Source of the DNA: Styela clava | Lineage: Eukaryota; Chordata; Ascidiacea; Stolidobranchia; Styelidae | Assembly: GCF_964204865.1 (NCBI RefSeq) | Contig: NC_135260.1 | Coordinates: forward strand, 8,184,001 to 8,248,000 | Reading direction: 5' to 3' | DNA: 64,000 bases | Shown: one piece after another, positions 1 through 13,522 of the stretch | Layout: each line of letters opens with the position of its first letter | Numbering within the stretch: position 1 is the stretch's first letter | Notes under the pieces: generated by a model | Databases searched by the model: none | Seen by the model: the letters and a program-made list of their open reading frames with translations, nothing else | Told to the model about the DNA's origin: nothing | Program-made: the position numbers and the translations under genes

Positions 1-3000
1 TCATGGTTACCCATTACCGAACCAGAATAATCTAGTGCGTTGAAGCGCGTGCGCGCGTGCGTTGCGTGTTTATATTACGCGTTTTGAGAATTGCTTTCAT
101 TAGTTTTATTGCACACAACGTATATAAATTGGATTTTTCTATTCAGCGCTGTGGTTTCTATGCATTGGTTCAGTGTTTCAATTTCCTTTTTTCCCGCAAT
201 ATATTCATTTTTGCAAACACAGCATTGCTTCTCATATTTATTTCATTTTTGTTCTTTTCTGTCAAATATATACACCATTTAATAACAGTCAGTCAGCTTG
301 TTGGAAGGGGTCAGTCGTTAGTGCATGTACTCATTGTACTGTACTAATCTCCAAATTATTGCTGTAGTCATAAATCACGTCATCAATGCGTCATATTTCT
401 TACGTATGTGCCGGTCAAAGTCCGTGAACATAAATGCAAATCTACCTTAAACAAACTTATAACTGAAACCTGCTCGATACATCGCCATCGCATTTTCATA
501 CTACGGAATACGTTCCTCGGCAATTTCCCCTTGTTCTGCGTTATTCAATACATTCATTCAACTTCTAACTCCATTCAATATACAATTCCACCGTTCGTTC
601 GTGCCAATACTTCTTTCCACTTGAGTCAATGAATTATTATTCAAGTCTCAGTTCTGCGTCATTGATTCTGTATGATATGACTAAGCATGAAATTTAAATA
701 AAAATCCCAAATGTTAATACATTTTCGATCAATTTTTATGAATGGATGAAAAACCTTATCTTTAAACATAATATAAAGCAGTCGTTGAATATTTTGAGCC
801 ACAACTACAAGAAAACATATCTTGTACCGACTATTGAGACCGGACTGTATGAATAATTGAAAGGTGATTTCCCGCAGTTCCGAGAATCGCCAATTTTGAA
901 AATTCTTCGCCTGTTCTTCCAATACTAGTGGAAATTTTGTTGGAAAAATACAAATAAAAAATTTTAAACAGTGAACTTATATATTATGTATTATTTTAAA
1001 TTGGACTCGTATTCCGGTAACTGAACCTAGTGAAAGCAAAACATGCCCTGAAGTAACCCAAGCTCGAGTAGCTAACTCGAAATTGAAGCTACGAAAGTGA
1101 CCTAGAAGCAGAAGGTATTTATAATTATCGTTTCTTACTTTTCAAAGCATACCACAAAAATTTCCACAGTCAACTAAAATCGAGAATTCTAATATTCGGG
1201 GAAAATACCAAATATTTGTAGTATTGAACTGATAATGAATTGTTTGCTGAAAATAAAAATATGAAATTTATATGGCAGTTTTCGTAAATATTCCCTAAAA
1301 CTAGTTTATTCTGTCAATGTTAGCTGTTTTCTATTGTCACCGGGCAAAGAATCGGGTGTTTGGGGCGAAATTCCATCAAACTTTTCAGCTGCGCTTACGT
1401 CCTTGTAATGCACTCTTTTGGAAATTACCAAACGAAATATTTTCACACCATTATTTTGATCATAAATTTTCATCAACAGTCAAGATTGCATTTTCGTGAA
1501 TAACAATGACTCGAGAGAATTCAGTCTCTCTTTAACACTATTTCAAGAAAGTGTAGAATCAGTGCACCATTAATCAGGCATCGCACATCATATCGACAAA
1601 TTTTCATTCTATTGCGGTATTTGTTCTCATGTACTAGAAATGTATTTTATGTGAATTAACATCGGTAAAATCATTTTATTTGCCAACAACAGTCATTAAA
1701 ATAATGTATATATCAATATTACGAATTCTTCTTATCCTGCTTTCATACGTTAGTTAGTTTCTTGTAAGATAACTGCATAATATTTGCTTTACTGATAAGT
1801 TTCACGTCCCAACTCATAAAAAAAACTTGATTCATCGAATGTCAATATTTGCCACATTCGATTTGATTGAATTTTTTTTATCTAAAATAAATAATCCAAA
1901 TTCATCATCTATTTTTTTATCAAAATGAAATCGGGCATTCGATCGAGAAGATGTATTAACCAATAGATTTTTTGAGAGTGAGTTGGAAAGTTGTTGTTTG
2001 CACAGAGCAGGGAAGTTTTTTGAATGTTGTAACTTTGTACCGTTGTGAATTGACTCACATTTTTAATCGCGATGTTTTGAATAATTTACAAGGTGAATTC
2101 CCAAAGTTTAAATTTTCAAATTTTTCAAGTGATCTTTCAAAAATTACATATTTTCATCCAGGTGTCTCTGTGCACGAATAAGCAAATATTTTTCAATTTC
2201 CCGATTTATTTTTAAAACCTCACTTAACTGTTTGTAGAAATCTTAGATACGGGCCATGCAGTATATAGTTTGAATTTTTGTAAAAAAAAACAACGGAAAA
2301 ACTAGATTATATACCGTGCTCTGATTCAAATTATTCAAATTCGTGAATTGTACATTTTTTGCTTTGAATGTATCGATAACTACCCATATCACTTATTTTA
2401 TCATTGGAAAATTCCGCCAGATTTCAGTTTTACTTTGAATGAACATGGAGACGATGATTCAAATGGTTTAATAGTATTACATATTCTTCAGTGTATTAAA
2501 TGTCCGACAGTTTTTCGGGCTGGTTTGAGCTTAAAGCTAGCAAATTTTGATCATACTTTCACATGACTTTTAGTAATTGAGTTATTTAGAAGAATGCGTG
2601 TTACACCACACACTTCGTTACACTACAGACTACGCGAACTAAATATGGCGCGATAGCAAAATAATAATGTTAGACTGTAGTTAGTAGTTAGTAGGACTAT
2701 TTTCAACGAAGTGATGTAAATGCAAGATATCACGTTAGACACTTATTTGAAGCCCAATACGGCGAACATTCAGACGTCAAACAAATGATTCTTTAAATTT
2801 GCAAAAGTTAATTTAATTGACCCAACTACCGTGAGTTTGAATATATGAAGCTTAAATGTGAAAAATCTGAATGACCTCCAAACTTCCCCCATTACATAAT
2901 TCTAAACCAGCACGTAATATATGTTTCTAGAATGGAGAGTTTAATTGATCCATGGCGTATGCCGTAGGGCATTAATTTGACAGTCTCACCACAATTGGAA

Positions 3001-3900
3001 CATGGATGGATATATTGCCCCAATCATTTAAATAACCCCCTCCATGGTGGGTTATTGAGTTGCCACATAGACAGCGGTTTTGACTTTGGAAGCTGCACAA
3101 CATCAATACATGGATATATGTTTTGTATATTACCAGAAGTTAGCATAAGTGGCTGATAAGTTCTGAAAAATCACCCAAAATGATTACAAACGCATTTAAA
3201 AGAATAGAAAACCATAGAAAAGCAAATTACTTAGGGTTGTTCAGTGACGTATATCGATGTTTAAAGGAAGTCAGGCAAAATGGCAATGCCAATAAGGAAA
3301 CAAAAATTAGGAAACTACGCTAACAGGAAATTCGTCATAACTAAATTTGTCGCCGTAATGATAAACTTCCGATACGTAAATGGAATAAATATGTGGACTA
3401 TATGATGGTCGAAATCGCTATTTTAAATTAGTAATCGAATTCATTATTTTGAATTAAATTCTTGAAAGTTCCAAGATACCATATTATGTGAATTTGTTTA
3501 AATTATACCATTTCCGATTACAATAATTCCCGGTTGGAGTTTTTCCATCATAAAATACTTCTTAATCATCACAGATGAACAATATTCCACAAAACGTCTG
3601 AAAAGAAAATAATAAATAGCATACAAATATTTTTGATGTCAGATTTTACAGTCGTGTTATGTGTCAAAATGAAGTTATTTCATTCATGAAGAAAACCCCC
3701 GGTCGTGTTGTTGTGTTGTGTTTTGTCTGATACAAACCACGATGGGCAGTTATTGGACATTCCGCGAAAAATGTTGAACTGGTAGGGTTCAAAAATGAAA
3801 TACTTCATACATTTCGAATAGTTATTTGAAAAACTTAGTTTATAGATTTATTTTGAAACGAATAAAGATTGAGAATAGATAGTTTATTTCGAATGGTATT
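1..3900. other. AT-rich spacer, no gene recognised
   Basis: Both strands were read for conserved domains and splice-flanked coding segments. Only short open frames are present and none resembles a known family. An open segment on the minus strand around 659-922 has an AG before it and a GT inside it, but no partner exon was found. Homopolymer runs and AT-rich sequence dominate. Confidence 0.5.
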
Positions 3901-4019
3901 TTTGTATTTTTCAACTTATTGTGTTTTTTTTTTATATCGTTGTCAGTTGTCAATGTAGACCAGTCAGTTATGGGAATTCATTCATTCATATTTTCTGAGA
4001 AGTAATTGATTTGCTTTTA

Positions 4020-4880
4020 ATTTTTAACACACTGTATATGTCCTGTTTATTGTTATTGGATCATCGTTCGACTTTTTAAATTGACGTCATATGTACCATA
4101 CTATAAACTGGTCTAAACAAGCCGATGTTGATTTCACTGAGTGTTTACCGTTATCTTATTGTAACTGTTGTGTCAAACTACACCGAACCGGCTGCAGTTA
4201 CGCTCTGTTTACCAAACTTGCTTCAGCCATAATAGGAGAGATTGTAAGCAACAAATTCAGTAAAGCTGACGTAATTAAAGTCAGCAGACTGTAGCAAGGT
4301 GAACGAGATAAATTGCGAGTGCAGACCAGCGTGGTATCGTAGCCAAATGTAAATGACGCGAATACAACCATTTTTGGAGAAATCATTGAATGTGTTGATC
4401 CTGCATATTTATAAAAAGTGTTGTAATAGTCATGGAAATAAATCTGCAAATGCTGACTGCGAAAGAGAGAAAAATGTGGTAGAATACAATGGGGGGAGGT
4501 TTAATAGAATTCTCCCAATGTCCACAGCAAGCGCGATTTGTGAACAACCAGTATGTCTTATTGGGTGATTCTTGTGTGACTCCCCCACGTCGATTGCTAA
4601 ATTGTTGTAAACATGTTGATCCAATTCTGGAGATGTCAGATATCCCGTTAACCAATATGCTGTAACTTATTCATTTTCAATCAGTCCCGCGAGGTTGATC
4701 CCCCATTAGGTATGCCAGTCTGCACGTTTCTCTTTCAAATATTATTTGCTAGACTCTAATTGTTCTACGTATTGAATTGGGTATTATTAGTTGGCTATAA
4801 TCGTTGGTCGAATCATGACTACAGTCACGCTAACTAGGTCATTACGCAAATAGTAGAAATATATGCTTGGTTGGCAAAAG
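4020..4880 (+). repeat. diverged local repeat, copy 0
   Basis: This stretch shares collinear blocks with 5,090-6,550 and 7,080-8,790. Examples are a block around 4,300-4,350 (GAACGAGATAAATTGCGAGT, matching 5,203 onward) and a block around 4,783-4,870 (GGCTATAATCGTTGGTCGAA, matching 5,765 onward). It lacks the long 3' part that the other two copies share. Similarity is partial with many indels, so the copies are old. Confidence 0.55.
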
Positions 4881-5089
4881 CGCCTAAATAACAAATGGAA
4901 AATGTACATAGGTATTGCCTTTAATAAATATAATATAAAAATGGAATATATATAAATATAATAAGTTCATATAAATAGGTTTTGCATTGGTTAAACTTTA
5001 AAGGAGCTACAAACCAAACAATCATTACACCAGAATCTTTTTTAAGCGTAACTAGTCGTTGATTAGTTATTCCCTGTACCACAATGTAA

Positions 5090-6550
5090 CTTTTGGAACA
5101 GACCAGATTAAACCGGCTACAGCTGCCGATGTTGACCAAACTTGTTTCTTCCATAATAGGAAGTGTACCTAACGTCAGACAAGTCCGTGGGCCTTGAGAA
5201 GGTAAACGAGAGACTATGCGAGTACAGTCCATCGCAAGGTAGTAAGTCAATTGTAAATACGCAAAGCAAAAAAAAAATAACTATTTAAGCCTTCAAGGAC
5301 ACGCATTTGCAATCGACACAGAAAATTGATCTGCAAATGTTTACAAAGAAAGAGAGGGAAAATGGTAGACAACAATGAGGGAAAGATTCGATGAGGGTAA
5401 AATTATTTCCATGTTTGCAGATAGCGACTCGTCAACAACTGTTTATCGTGGGGATTTTTGTGCCACTCCCCCGTGTTGATAAATTTATTGAAAACATGTT
5501 GATTGATTCTTTCAGACGATGTCAGGAAATCACGTTTACCGATATATCGCAACTAATTTGTGCTTATCCAGTCCCGAAAAAAGTTAATTCCCCGAGGGGT
5601 GCCTGGTGTACCTGTTTGCACGTTTCTGTGATAAAACCATTTTTTAGAATTTAATCGTTATAAATATCGACTCAGACGACTCTCCAAGATTTATCTACTC
5701 GAATTAGAAAGATCAAATTACTGGCAACACTGATTATACATATATTTGGTATTATGGTTTGGCTAAAATCGTTTATCGAATCATGACTGCAGTCATGTCG
5801 GCCTATAATCGATTATTACGCAACTATTAGAAACATATCTTTGCTTGTCGAAAAACGCTTTATTTTTAACTAATCAAAAAAATGAACAAAATTCTTTTTT
5901 CGCGGGTCTAGCTTTATCTCCTCGAATTCGCATCGGTTTAGGAGCTCCAAAGCACAAAAATCATTATACGTTTTACCGAAATCTCTTATATTTTTGTAGT
6001 GAACAACATTTCAACTTAGCATTTAGCATTTCGTAATAAACAGTTACAAATAGGAATGTACATTTTAGACTTTCCAATCGATTCCGATTATGAGAATATG
6101 AATCATTTGTGTGTTTCGGGCCTGTATTCAAGTTTGCTCTACTCCGTGTTTAGATTCGATTTTATTGTTAAGTTACCAAAAAAGTTCGGGAATTTTGTCT
6201 AATCGTTTGTTTTTGCTCGTGTCTATTGAATTCATTGCATTGCATTCCAACATACTTTGAACTGACCCTGGCGTGCATTTCCACAGTCTTGAGCACATGC
6301 GTCATCACGTTCTGCGGGAACAAGTAAATCTAAAACCCAGTGACGCATGCAAAAGAGAGGATAGGGATTTTCAGAATATTCCCACCCTCCTTCCGACTGA
6401 ATCAAAAGTATTGCTTTCGTCACGGGAAGTCCGCATGATGTGACGTATACTATACTGCGACTATATTATGCACAAAAAGTTTTCGTTCAGAAAGCGTTCT
6501 ATAATAGATAGCTATAATACGTATGTGTAATTTTGACTGTAAAAAAAAAA
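5090..6550 (+). repeat. diverged local repeat, copy 1
   Basis: Collinear with 7,080-8,790 over most of its length. Shared blocks include the GTAAACGAGAGA...GAGTACAGTCCA region (5,203 and 7,217), AATAAACAGTTACAAATAG (6,035 and 8,220), GATTTTATTGTTAAGTTACC (about 6,154 and 8,370) and GTGACGTATAC (about 6,440 and 8,661). No open frame is preserved between copies, so this looks like duplicated non-coding DNA or an unrecognised old transposable element. Confidence 0.65.
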
Positions 6551-7079
6551 ACAGATTCCCAAAGCCGTTTCACTGATAAAGCATTATGCACGTGGGGTCA
6601 TATCATATATATGTTAGACTAGTCCTAAAGTAATATCCGAACACCCTTATGAAATTCATGTCTTCACATTTTAATGCAGTAATAATACTGGATAACCTCT
6701 GGAGAATGTATCTGTACTCCGATTAGGTCGTATACTTTTCTTTCTTCCTACTTTTTCGTTTCAACTAATTTTCGACAAGTTGAATAGTATATTGAGTACG
6801 TTCATGGAATAAAAGACAAAATATTTGAGTTATGATGTTCGTTTGATATTTGTCAATGTGAGTTGGAGATATTACTTTGGACGCGTGGTGGACCTATGAA
6901 TCGTTTGGTTATTATGTTGTTGTTGTCTTTGGTATTTTCTTCGTATTGTTATGAATGAAATCGCCTTTCTATTTAGCTACTGGACCAATTGCTTTAAAAT
7001 TTAATTTTTAGTGGTTAAATATTGTATTTTCACACGAAGGCTATTACTTTTTCGTGTCCATATATTTGAGCATAACCCT

Positions 7080-8790
7080 TTTGTTGTTATTAGCACCCTT
7101 CGACCTTTTAAATTAACGTATCACACAACGTAGCAAAGCTTTTAGTCATATTAGGAAATATAAATGAGCATCAAACAAAGCATATCTTATGTTAGAAAGG
7201 TCAGTAGACCCTAAGAAAGTAAACGAGAGAATATGCGAGTACAGTCCAGCGCAGTGCCATAGCAAATAAATTTTAGATACATCAAAAATATAACTACTCT
7301 TACACACACGCAAAAACTGATCTGCAAATATTGACTACGAAAGAGAAAGGATTAGACCAGTGTCTCCCAACCCGAGTCCGCGGTCCCAAATGAGTCCGCA
7401 GAGCGTTTGAATGAGTGCGCAACGAGCCAAAAATTCACTGCGGGCCGCAAACGTATTTGTGAAACTTTCTTAACTATCAGCCAAGTTACGATTTACGTTA
7501 GAATTTACATAAAACATAAAAAGCCAATTTCTTCACATAACATTAATCGTGTCAATAATTACCGGTTACTGAGTATGGCTGGGCATATAATCGTATATTC
7601 AACTATTAGAATAGCAATTTACTTATCGAAAAGTAGGTAACACGTGACGCGACAGGTCACTTGCGAGTCGCTTAATCAAACGATTAGTTTTCACAACTCT
7701 CTTGCGGATTTTCGACGAAAACAAGAGGCGGCACACGTGTCGATAGATACCTAAGTGGTGTTTGAACAACGAGAAAGAAATTTTTTCTGGTAGGTGTAAA
7801 TGGTGGTAACCCAAATTTTCTAAATTGAAAAGCGGTCCGCGACCGATTGAAGACGCATTTTTAGATATTGCAAATCGCAAAACTTCGAGTGCTACCGTAG
7901 TATAAGTAAATTGTTAGCGACAATTTTAAGGCGATGAATAAGTATTTTTCATTTACTAGTATACTTTAAATATATTTTTAATAAATACTAAATTGAGTTG
8001 TACATTCTGTAAATTTAAAGCAGATAGTAGGATTTTTCTAACGGCGATAACAAATTCGCAAGATTGCAAAAAATATGTATCAAAGCTGAATATAATCGGG
8101 CAATATATTCTCTCATTATTATATTCGCAGATGGCCGTGGAATTTTGGATATTTGAATATTTATCGGAAAATCCCTCTTATTGTAGTGCGCAACATTTCA
8201 ACTACATTTAGTATTTCTTAATAAACAGTTACAAATAGTAATGTTAATTTCGGCCTTTACAACCGATTTTGTTTGAATTGATCTCCAAACAAATTCATGC
8301 AGTGATTCTGAGTGATTATTTGTGTTTTACTGGTATGTATTTAGGTTTGTCCTACTTCGCGTTTAGCTTTGATTTTATTGTTAAGTTACCAAAAAATGTT
8401 TGGGAAATTTTTTCTGCTGTTTTTATTTTTAATACGTGTCTATTGAATTTATTGCATTCCATCGCAACGGACTTTGAACTAATCTGACGTACAATTCCAC
8501 TCACGTGCGTGCATGCGTCATGAACCTCTTCGACAACAAGAGCAGCTCAAACCCATTGACGCGTGCAGAAGTGAGAATAGGGTTCAGGGATTTCAGAATA
8601 CTTCCACCCTCTTTCTTACTGAATCAAAATTACTATTTTCGTCACGGAAAATCCGCTTGTTGTGACGTATACTGCGACTATCGATTCATTCAACCTACAT
8701 ACTAACGCCTATTATATACAAAAAGTTTTCGTTTAGACTATGTATTAAGGATAGGTGTACGTATATGCAATTTTGATTGAACAAAAAAAC
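7080..8790 (+). repeat. diverged local repeat, copy 2 with an insertion
   Basis: Third copy of the local repeat. It follows copy 1 up to about 7,355, is then interrupted by sequence starting CAGTGTCTCCCAACCC with GC-rich 'GTCCGCGG' stretches typical of hAT termini, and resumes similarity near 7,575. It tracks copy 1 until about 8,730. Confidence 0.6.
7358..7860 (+). mobile_element. probable degraded hAT-type insertion
   Basis: The left end reads CAGTGTCTCCCAACCC and is followed by paired GTCCGCGG / AGTCCGCAG stretches. Near 7,835-7,845 there is GCGGTCCGCGACCG. This is the usual style of hAT MITE ends in animal genomes. It breaks the alignment of the local repeat. No clean right terminus or target duplication was found, so the borders are approximate. 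Confidence 0.35.
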
Positions 8791-9522
8791 AATTGACAGA
8801 TTCACAGCTTCCAATGTGCTGTTACACAAATAATACATTGTACAGCTGGGGTAATACCATTTAGCCAAACACGAACTACGTCTAATTTTAAAATTAGCTT
8901 ATATAGATGTAATGCAGTAGCAATGCAGAATTGTGTCAGGTGGAATGCACCTCTACTCAGATTGCGTTAACCTGGTTTCCATTCTACTACTTTTTCGTCT
9001 AAAATTATTTTAGGCTAATTTGGCAATAGATTCAGTGCATTCATAGATGAACGTAACATATGGTTAGAGTTTTTTATTTAAAAAAATATTGTTAGTGCAA
9101 TTCAATTCACAAGACGCGAGCTATCCATCAAGGCATTTAATAAACAGTTATATCGAATTGATTGCAATATGACAATTTTTCTCCCCACGTTTGCTAGCGG
9201 TTTTCGCTGAAAAACGAACGAAAAACTCAGATGACAGCTGAGAAATTTCTTCGCATAAGGGCTCTTGAATCGCAAACCAGATATCATTAAAGATAAGAAT
9301 TAAGGATCCTGTTGTCGTCCTGCATCTAATTTTCTGATCTGTTTATCTTAGATTAGGAAAGTTGAGGAAATAGAATCGAAATTATTGCAACCTAACCCAC
9401 GATAAACATATTCAAAGAAACTAGACCATAAAATTATTGATGGGAAAATAACAGAATAGTAACCGGTACCTCGCCCACAGGAATCACCTATCTTGAACAA
9501 CAAGCAATCATATTTCTCAAAT

Positions 9523-9600
9523 CAGTGGTTCCCAACTGTTTTTGGCGCATTTCTCTCCTGGCATATTATTAAGCTCCCCTACTACGCATAAAACATATTT
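9523..9600 (+). mobile_element. hAT-type left terminus, solo
   Basis: CAGTGGTTCCCAACTGTTTT is a classic hAT terminal sequence. A matching inverted end and an 8-bp target duplication were looked for downstream to about 9,850 and not found. Probably a truncated remnant. Confidence 0.35.
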
Positions 9601-9922
9601 GCATTCAATTTTTAACGTGACCTTTGCATGCGATACGTGTAACTAGTTAACTGTCTTTTGTTCATTTTGAATGGTTTATAATGTATGCGTATATGTAATA
9701 ACAAATACAATAATAAATAATTAAAATATATTAGAAATACTACACGCAAGCGCAACGTATAAGTTCCTGCCCAGAAACATTCAATTTCCTTTCTGATCAA
9801 GAATTCGTCCTTGCTTGACAAACGTTCTCCAAAATACTACTGGCAGTTGTTATTGTGTGAAAATGAGAGAATATTCTTGAAAAAGAAAGAACGTTCTGTA
9901 TATAGTCACGTGTAAAATCATG

Positions 9923-9929
9923 TATAAAA
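9923..9929 (+). promoter_or_regulatory. candidate TATA box of IAP gene 1
   Basis: TATAAAA lies 70 bp before the start codon of IAP gene 1 at 9,999. This spacing leaves a short leader of roughly 45 nt. A CACGTG E-box sits just upstream at 9,907-9,912. Inference from motif and position only. Confidence 0.45.
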
Positions 9930-9998
9930 ACAGCTGAGCTATCTCGCTGTTAGTTACATCGATCGACAAAGTGAGAGAGAGATATAATAAAACTGAAA

Positions 9999-12683
9999 AT
10001 GCCGCAAACGGTTATGCCAAAGTACAAAACGTCCTCAGATGGACTTATGATGTCAGAATTTCCTAAGATCAAGCAAACTGCAACGAGAATAGGTATGTAG
10101 TTTTCCTTGTTTGGAAATTATGTTCCTGCAATGCAAATGTGAATACTGCTTTGAAGGTCTTTTTTTATATAATCACTGTTCGCACCTTCGCGCTTAATGC
10201 GAAATAACAAATACTAATAAAGTTTTTGCTTTATATTATTATAGGCGATCCAAATGATGCGACCTACAGATTAGCTAGTTTTTCTTCATATCTCAACGTA
10301 CCAATACAGCCGAAAATTCTCGCCAAAGCCGGATTTTACTACACGGGACAAGACGATATCACGCGTTGCTTTAGATGTGGATCACGTGTAAGGAACTGGG
10401 AGAAAGACGACAATCCCTGTGATTCAAAATATCACGAACAAGACTGTACAATAAATAGACAAAGACCAACAGGTACTACCGCGGTATATTTGTCGTTGAA
10501 AATATAATTTTAGATTCACCCCTTTAGATAAGTTTTTGAAATTACGCCATATTAAATATATATAATAGGCGAATATGGCGTAGATCAGTGTTTGGCAAAT
10601 AAATCAAAAAATGCGTAATGCAGGCAATTGAGTATCTTATTATAAGCTAGCCTATGAGGTCATTCATCGCACATGACTGGTGCTATTTTTTAGTATGTTG
10701 CGAAATTGTCCTTGGAATGCTAGCCTATTATCAACTGCGTTCCTGGAAGCTTAACATCCGTTGGTACAACTTTACATTTGAATTACTTCCTTGTATTTTA
10801 GATATGCCAACCGCTGAGCAACAGTCGGTTTCTGCTACTCGTACACTTTCGTCGAATTCGGGTCAAACGAATACATTGAATGCGATGGAATCGAATGCTC
10901 ACGAGGTTATTTTTTATTTTTTGAAGCCGAGGGAATTTTAGTTTCATTGTGGCGTCATGTTCGATAACCAATGCTATAAGCATAAATGATCATGCGGTCA
11001 TAACCGAATTTCCGATTCATGTCGAAATCTCAATCACTCTTCCGGGAAATTGTGCAACTGGGAAAATTTTAAATTCGCTGTCACTAAAATTTAATATATT
11101 TCCCTATTCAATTTTATTGTGTTAGTTTCATAAGAAACACATTACAGATTACCCACGCATTATATAAAATATTACGGGATTTCATTTTGACTCAAATTTA
11201 TCCACAGTTCAGTTCGGGTGCGGGAGCAACAAATCAAGAACAATTGTTTGAGACGTTCAATCTGGACCATCCAATAAACCCTCATATGAGAAATGAAGAC
11301 GTTAGAATGTCTACTTTTCGAGACAGAGGAAACTGGCAAGTTCGGAGAATACATGCAACTCCGGAACAACTTGCAAAAGCAGGCTTTTTCTATTTGGGTA
11401 AGCAACATCTTTGAGCCTCGTGCACCGTAATGTTTAAACATAGATAACAATGAATGCATATACAGTATGCTAAACCTGATCATATTTTAGCGATTTAAAA
11501 GAAAATTTCAAGACGAGAGTTAATAAAATCTTACCTAAGGTTATCGATAATGTCATTTAGTATTTGGAAAATATTTTTTATTTGAACTTGCAGGTGAAGA
11601 AGATAAAGTGAAGTGTTTTTACTGCAATGGAGGTCTGTGCGATTGGGAATATAACGACGATCCATGGATAGAGCATGCCAAGTGGTATCCCCAGTAAGTT
11701 AATAAAGAACATTTTCACAACTTCAATTTCCAAAATGTCAACGAATTCATGTCAATTTTTACTTTTTCTTTAAAGTTGTGAGTTTACATTGCATCACAAG
11801 GGACCTGCATTTATAACAGATGTAACTTCACAATTTCCAAACTTAAATCGGTCTACAACAACTTCGTACGATATTCCACCTCCTGGAGCACACGTGGTAT
11901 ACCAGAATTACGGAAGTTGGATTCCGCCACGTCGAAATGGATTCTCTCGTTCTCGCGGCGCCGAAATTATGGATCCGAGAGAAGAAGACAAAAAAAGAGA
12001 AGTTTTGATAGAATCGGCACTAGGTAGTTCTGAATTAATTAAACAAGCACGTGATATGGGATTCACAAACGAAAAACTTCGAAGAGCATTACAAAAGTAA
12101 GTCACAGTTCTGAATAAAATTGTAATATCAACAATCTTGTACGGTTTCATATTTGAATATCGAAATGAACGTTATGTTAGGAATATTGCGTATTGGTAAA
12201 AAAAAAAAAAGAGAAATTATCGAGATTCGTCAGATCATGTTTTCACTACGAAAAAGTAGTTCTCATTATTTTTTGGAAATGCCATAATGTAGGTTAAATA
12301 TTTTGTTTTCATTCCAATAATTTAAAATCTATTCTAGACAATACCAAGTCAAAGAGAGAAATTTTTGCAATATCGACGAAGTACTGGTAACTATTGGCAA
12401 TTTAGAAGACGAAGAACATGTTTCAACGAGAACAAATCACCCATCCACAAATCAAAATTCAACTAACACAACTCTCATGCCTAGTAATCCTGAAGATCGA
12501 GAAAATCGATTAAAACAACTTGAAGAAGAGAAAAAATGCAAAATATGTTTAGATGAAGAAGCAAATGTTGTTTTCGTACCATGTGGACATTTATCTACAT
12601 GTGTATCTTGTGCACAAAGAGTATCAAATTGTCCAATATGCCGGTCGTACGTTCGACAAAAGATCAAAACATACATTTCTTGA
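9999..12683 (+). CDS. inhibitor of apoptosis protein: BIR-BIR-UBA-RING E3 ligase (IAP gene 1)
   Basis: Seven exons: 9999-10092, 10245-10472, 10802-10905, 11208-11397, 11594-11693, 11776-12096, 12338-12683. All junctions are GT-AG and phases match, giving 460 residues. The family binds caspases through BIR domains and ubiquitinates targets through a C-terminal RING. BIR1 is about residues 38-100 and BIR2 about 172-250. BIR2 has the canonical zinc set C213, C216, H233, C240. A UBA-like helical segment with an MGF loop lies at about 315-370. The C3HC4 RING occupies 413-447, followed by the usual C-tail ending in FIS. BIR1 is odd: C73, C76, then H95 and C99 (spacing x18 and x3 instead of x16 and x6), with Lys where the zinc His belongs. 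Start chosen as the first ATG, about 70 bp after a TATA box. Paralogue of the gene at 28,413. It is closest to BIRC2/3/XIAP-type genes, but a one-to-one orthologue cannot be assigned. Confidence 0.9.
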
Positions 12684-12895
12684 TAGATTTCTATTAACAT
12701 TATTGTAATATGTTTCACTTCTTTTTTATGGAAATTTATTTAAATCTAACAGTGTTATATTTAAAACCAGTTTTCACTGAAAAAAAAAACTTTTTGTTAA
12801 CACAAGTCTCTTTTTTATCAAATCATATTAAAAAATTGTAGAACGTTTTGTATAATATTTAATGTCTGTGTAATTTTTTTGCATGGGAAATTTCA

Positions 12896-12901
12896 ATTAA
12901 A
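12896..12901 (+). terminator. candidate polyadenylation signal, IAP gene 1
   Basis: ATTAAA, about 210 bp after the stop codon, followed by a T-rich stretch. Confidence 0.35.
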
Positions 12902-12909
12902 AATGTGGT

Positions 12910-13500
12910 CCATTTCCGTCCCTTTTTTCGTCTTCAATTTTATTTTTATACATTGAAACATTTCCATATATACATATGTTCATATATCTGGAGTGACAGT
13001 CGAAAATGTAATTTTATTATTATTTCTTTTTTAATTAAGTCAACCTCATCTGCCATATAATTTTTATTTTGTATGCATTCTTGCCGAATAACTGTGTGCA
13101 AATTCATCTGGATAAATGTATATTTTCCGTCCCATTCATATATGTATCCTTTCAAGCCACGGTGAGGTGGGGTTCCGACACTAAAGCATTAAACACTTTA
13201 ACCCACTGGGCAAATTGTGACACTGTCTAAAAATGAACACAGAACATGTATGCAGCATTGTGAAAAATATAAGACGACAAAATATAAAATATTTTTTGCG
13301 GCAATTTATTCAAATATGCTATGTTTGGTATCATATTTTACTTTTGAAATCTATTTAATAAAAGTATTTTGATAAACATTTGCGTTTGTTCAAGTATACT
13401 AGGTTAAGCGTTTATTTTAAATTTGTAATAGGTTTAGTACAACATACGACCATCTATCTATCTATTAGGCAAAACACCATATATATAAAATACATACAGT
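12910..13500. other. spacer after IAP gene 1
   Basis: Contains the 3' flank of IAP gene 1 and the candidate AATAAA (13,411-13,416, minus strand) of the next open frame. Nothing else was recognised. Confidence 0.4.
13411..13416 (-). terminator. candidate polyadenylation signal of the 164-residue ORF
   Basis: AATAAA on the minus strand, 107 bp past the stop codon of the ORF at 13,523-14,017. Confidence 0.3.
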
Positions 13501-13522
13501 GCTTAAATGGTATATCGGAGTT

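Noticed and set aside
659-922. Minus-strand 87-codon frame near the window start with splice-like borders
   Set aside because: It begins with TTG, no partner exons were found and no family is recognised.
11172-11483. Minus-strand 103-codon frame opposite the IAP gene 1 BIR2 exon
   Set aside because: Antisense shadow of a coding exon.
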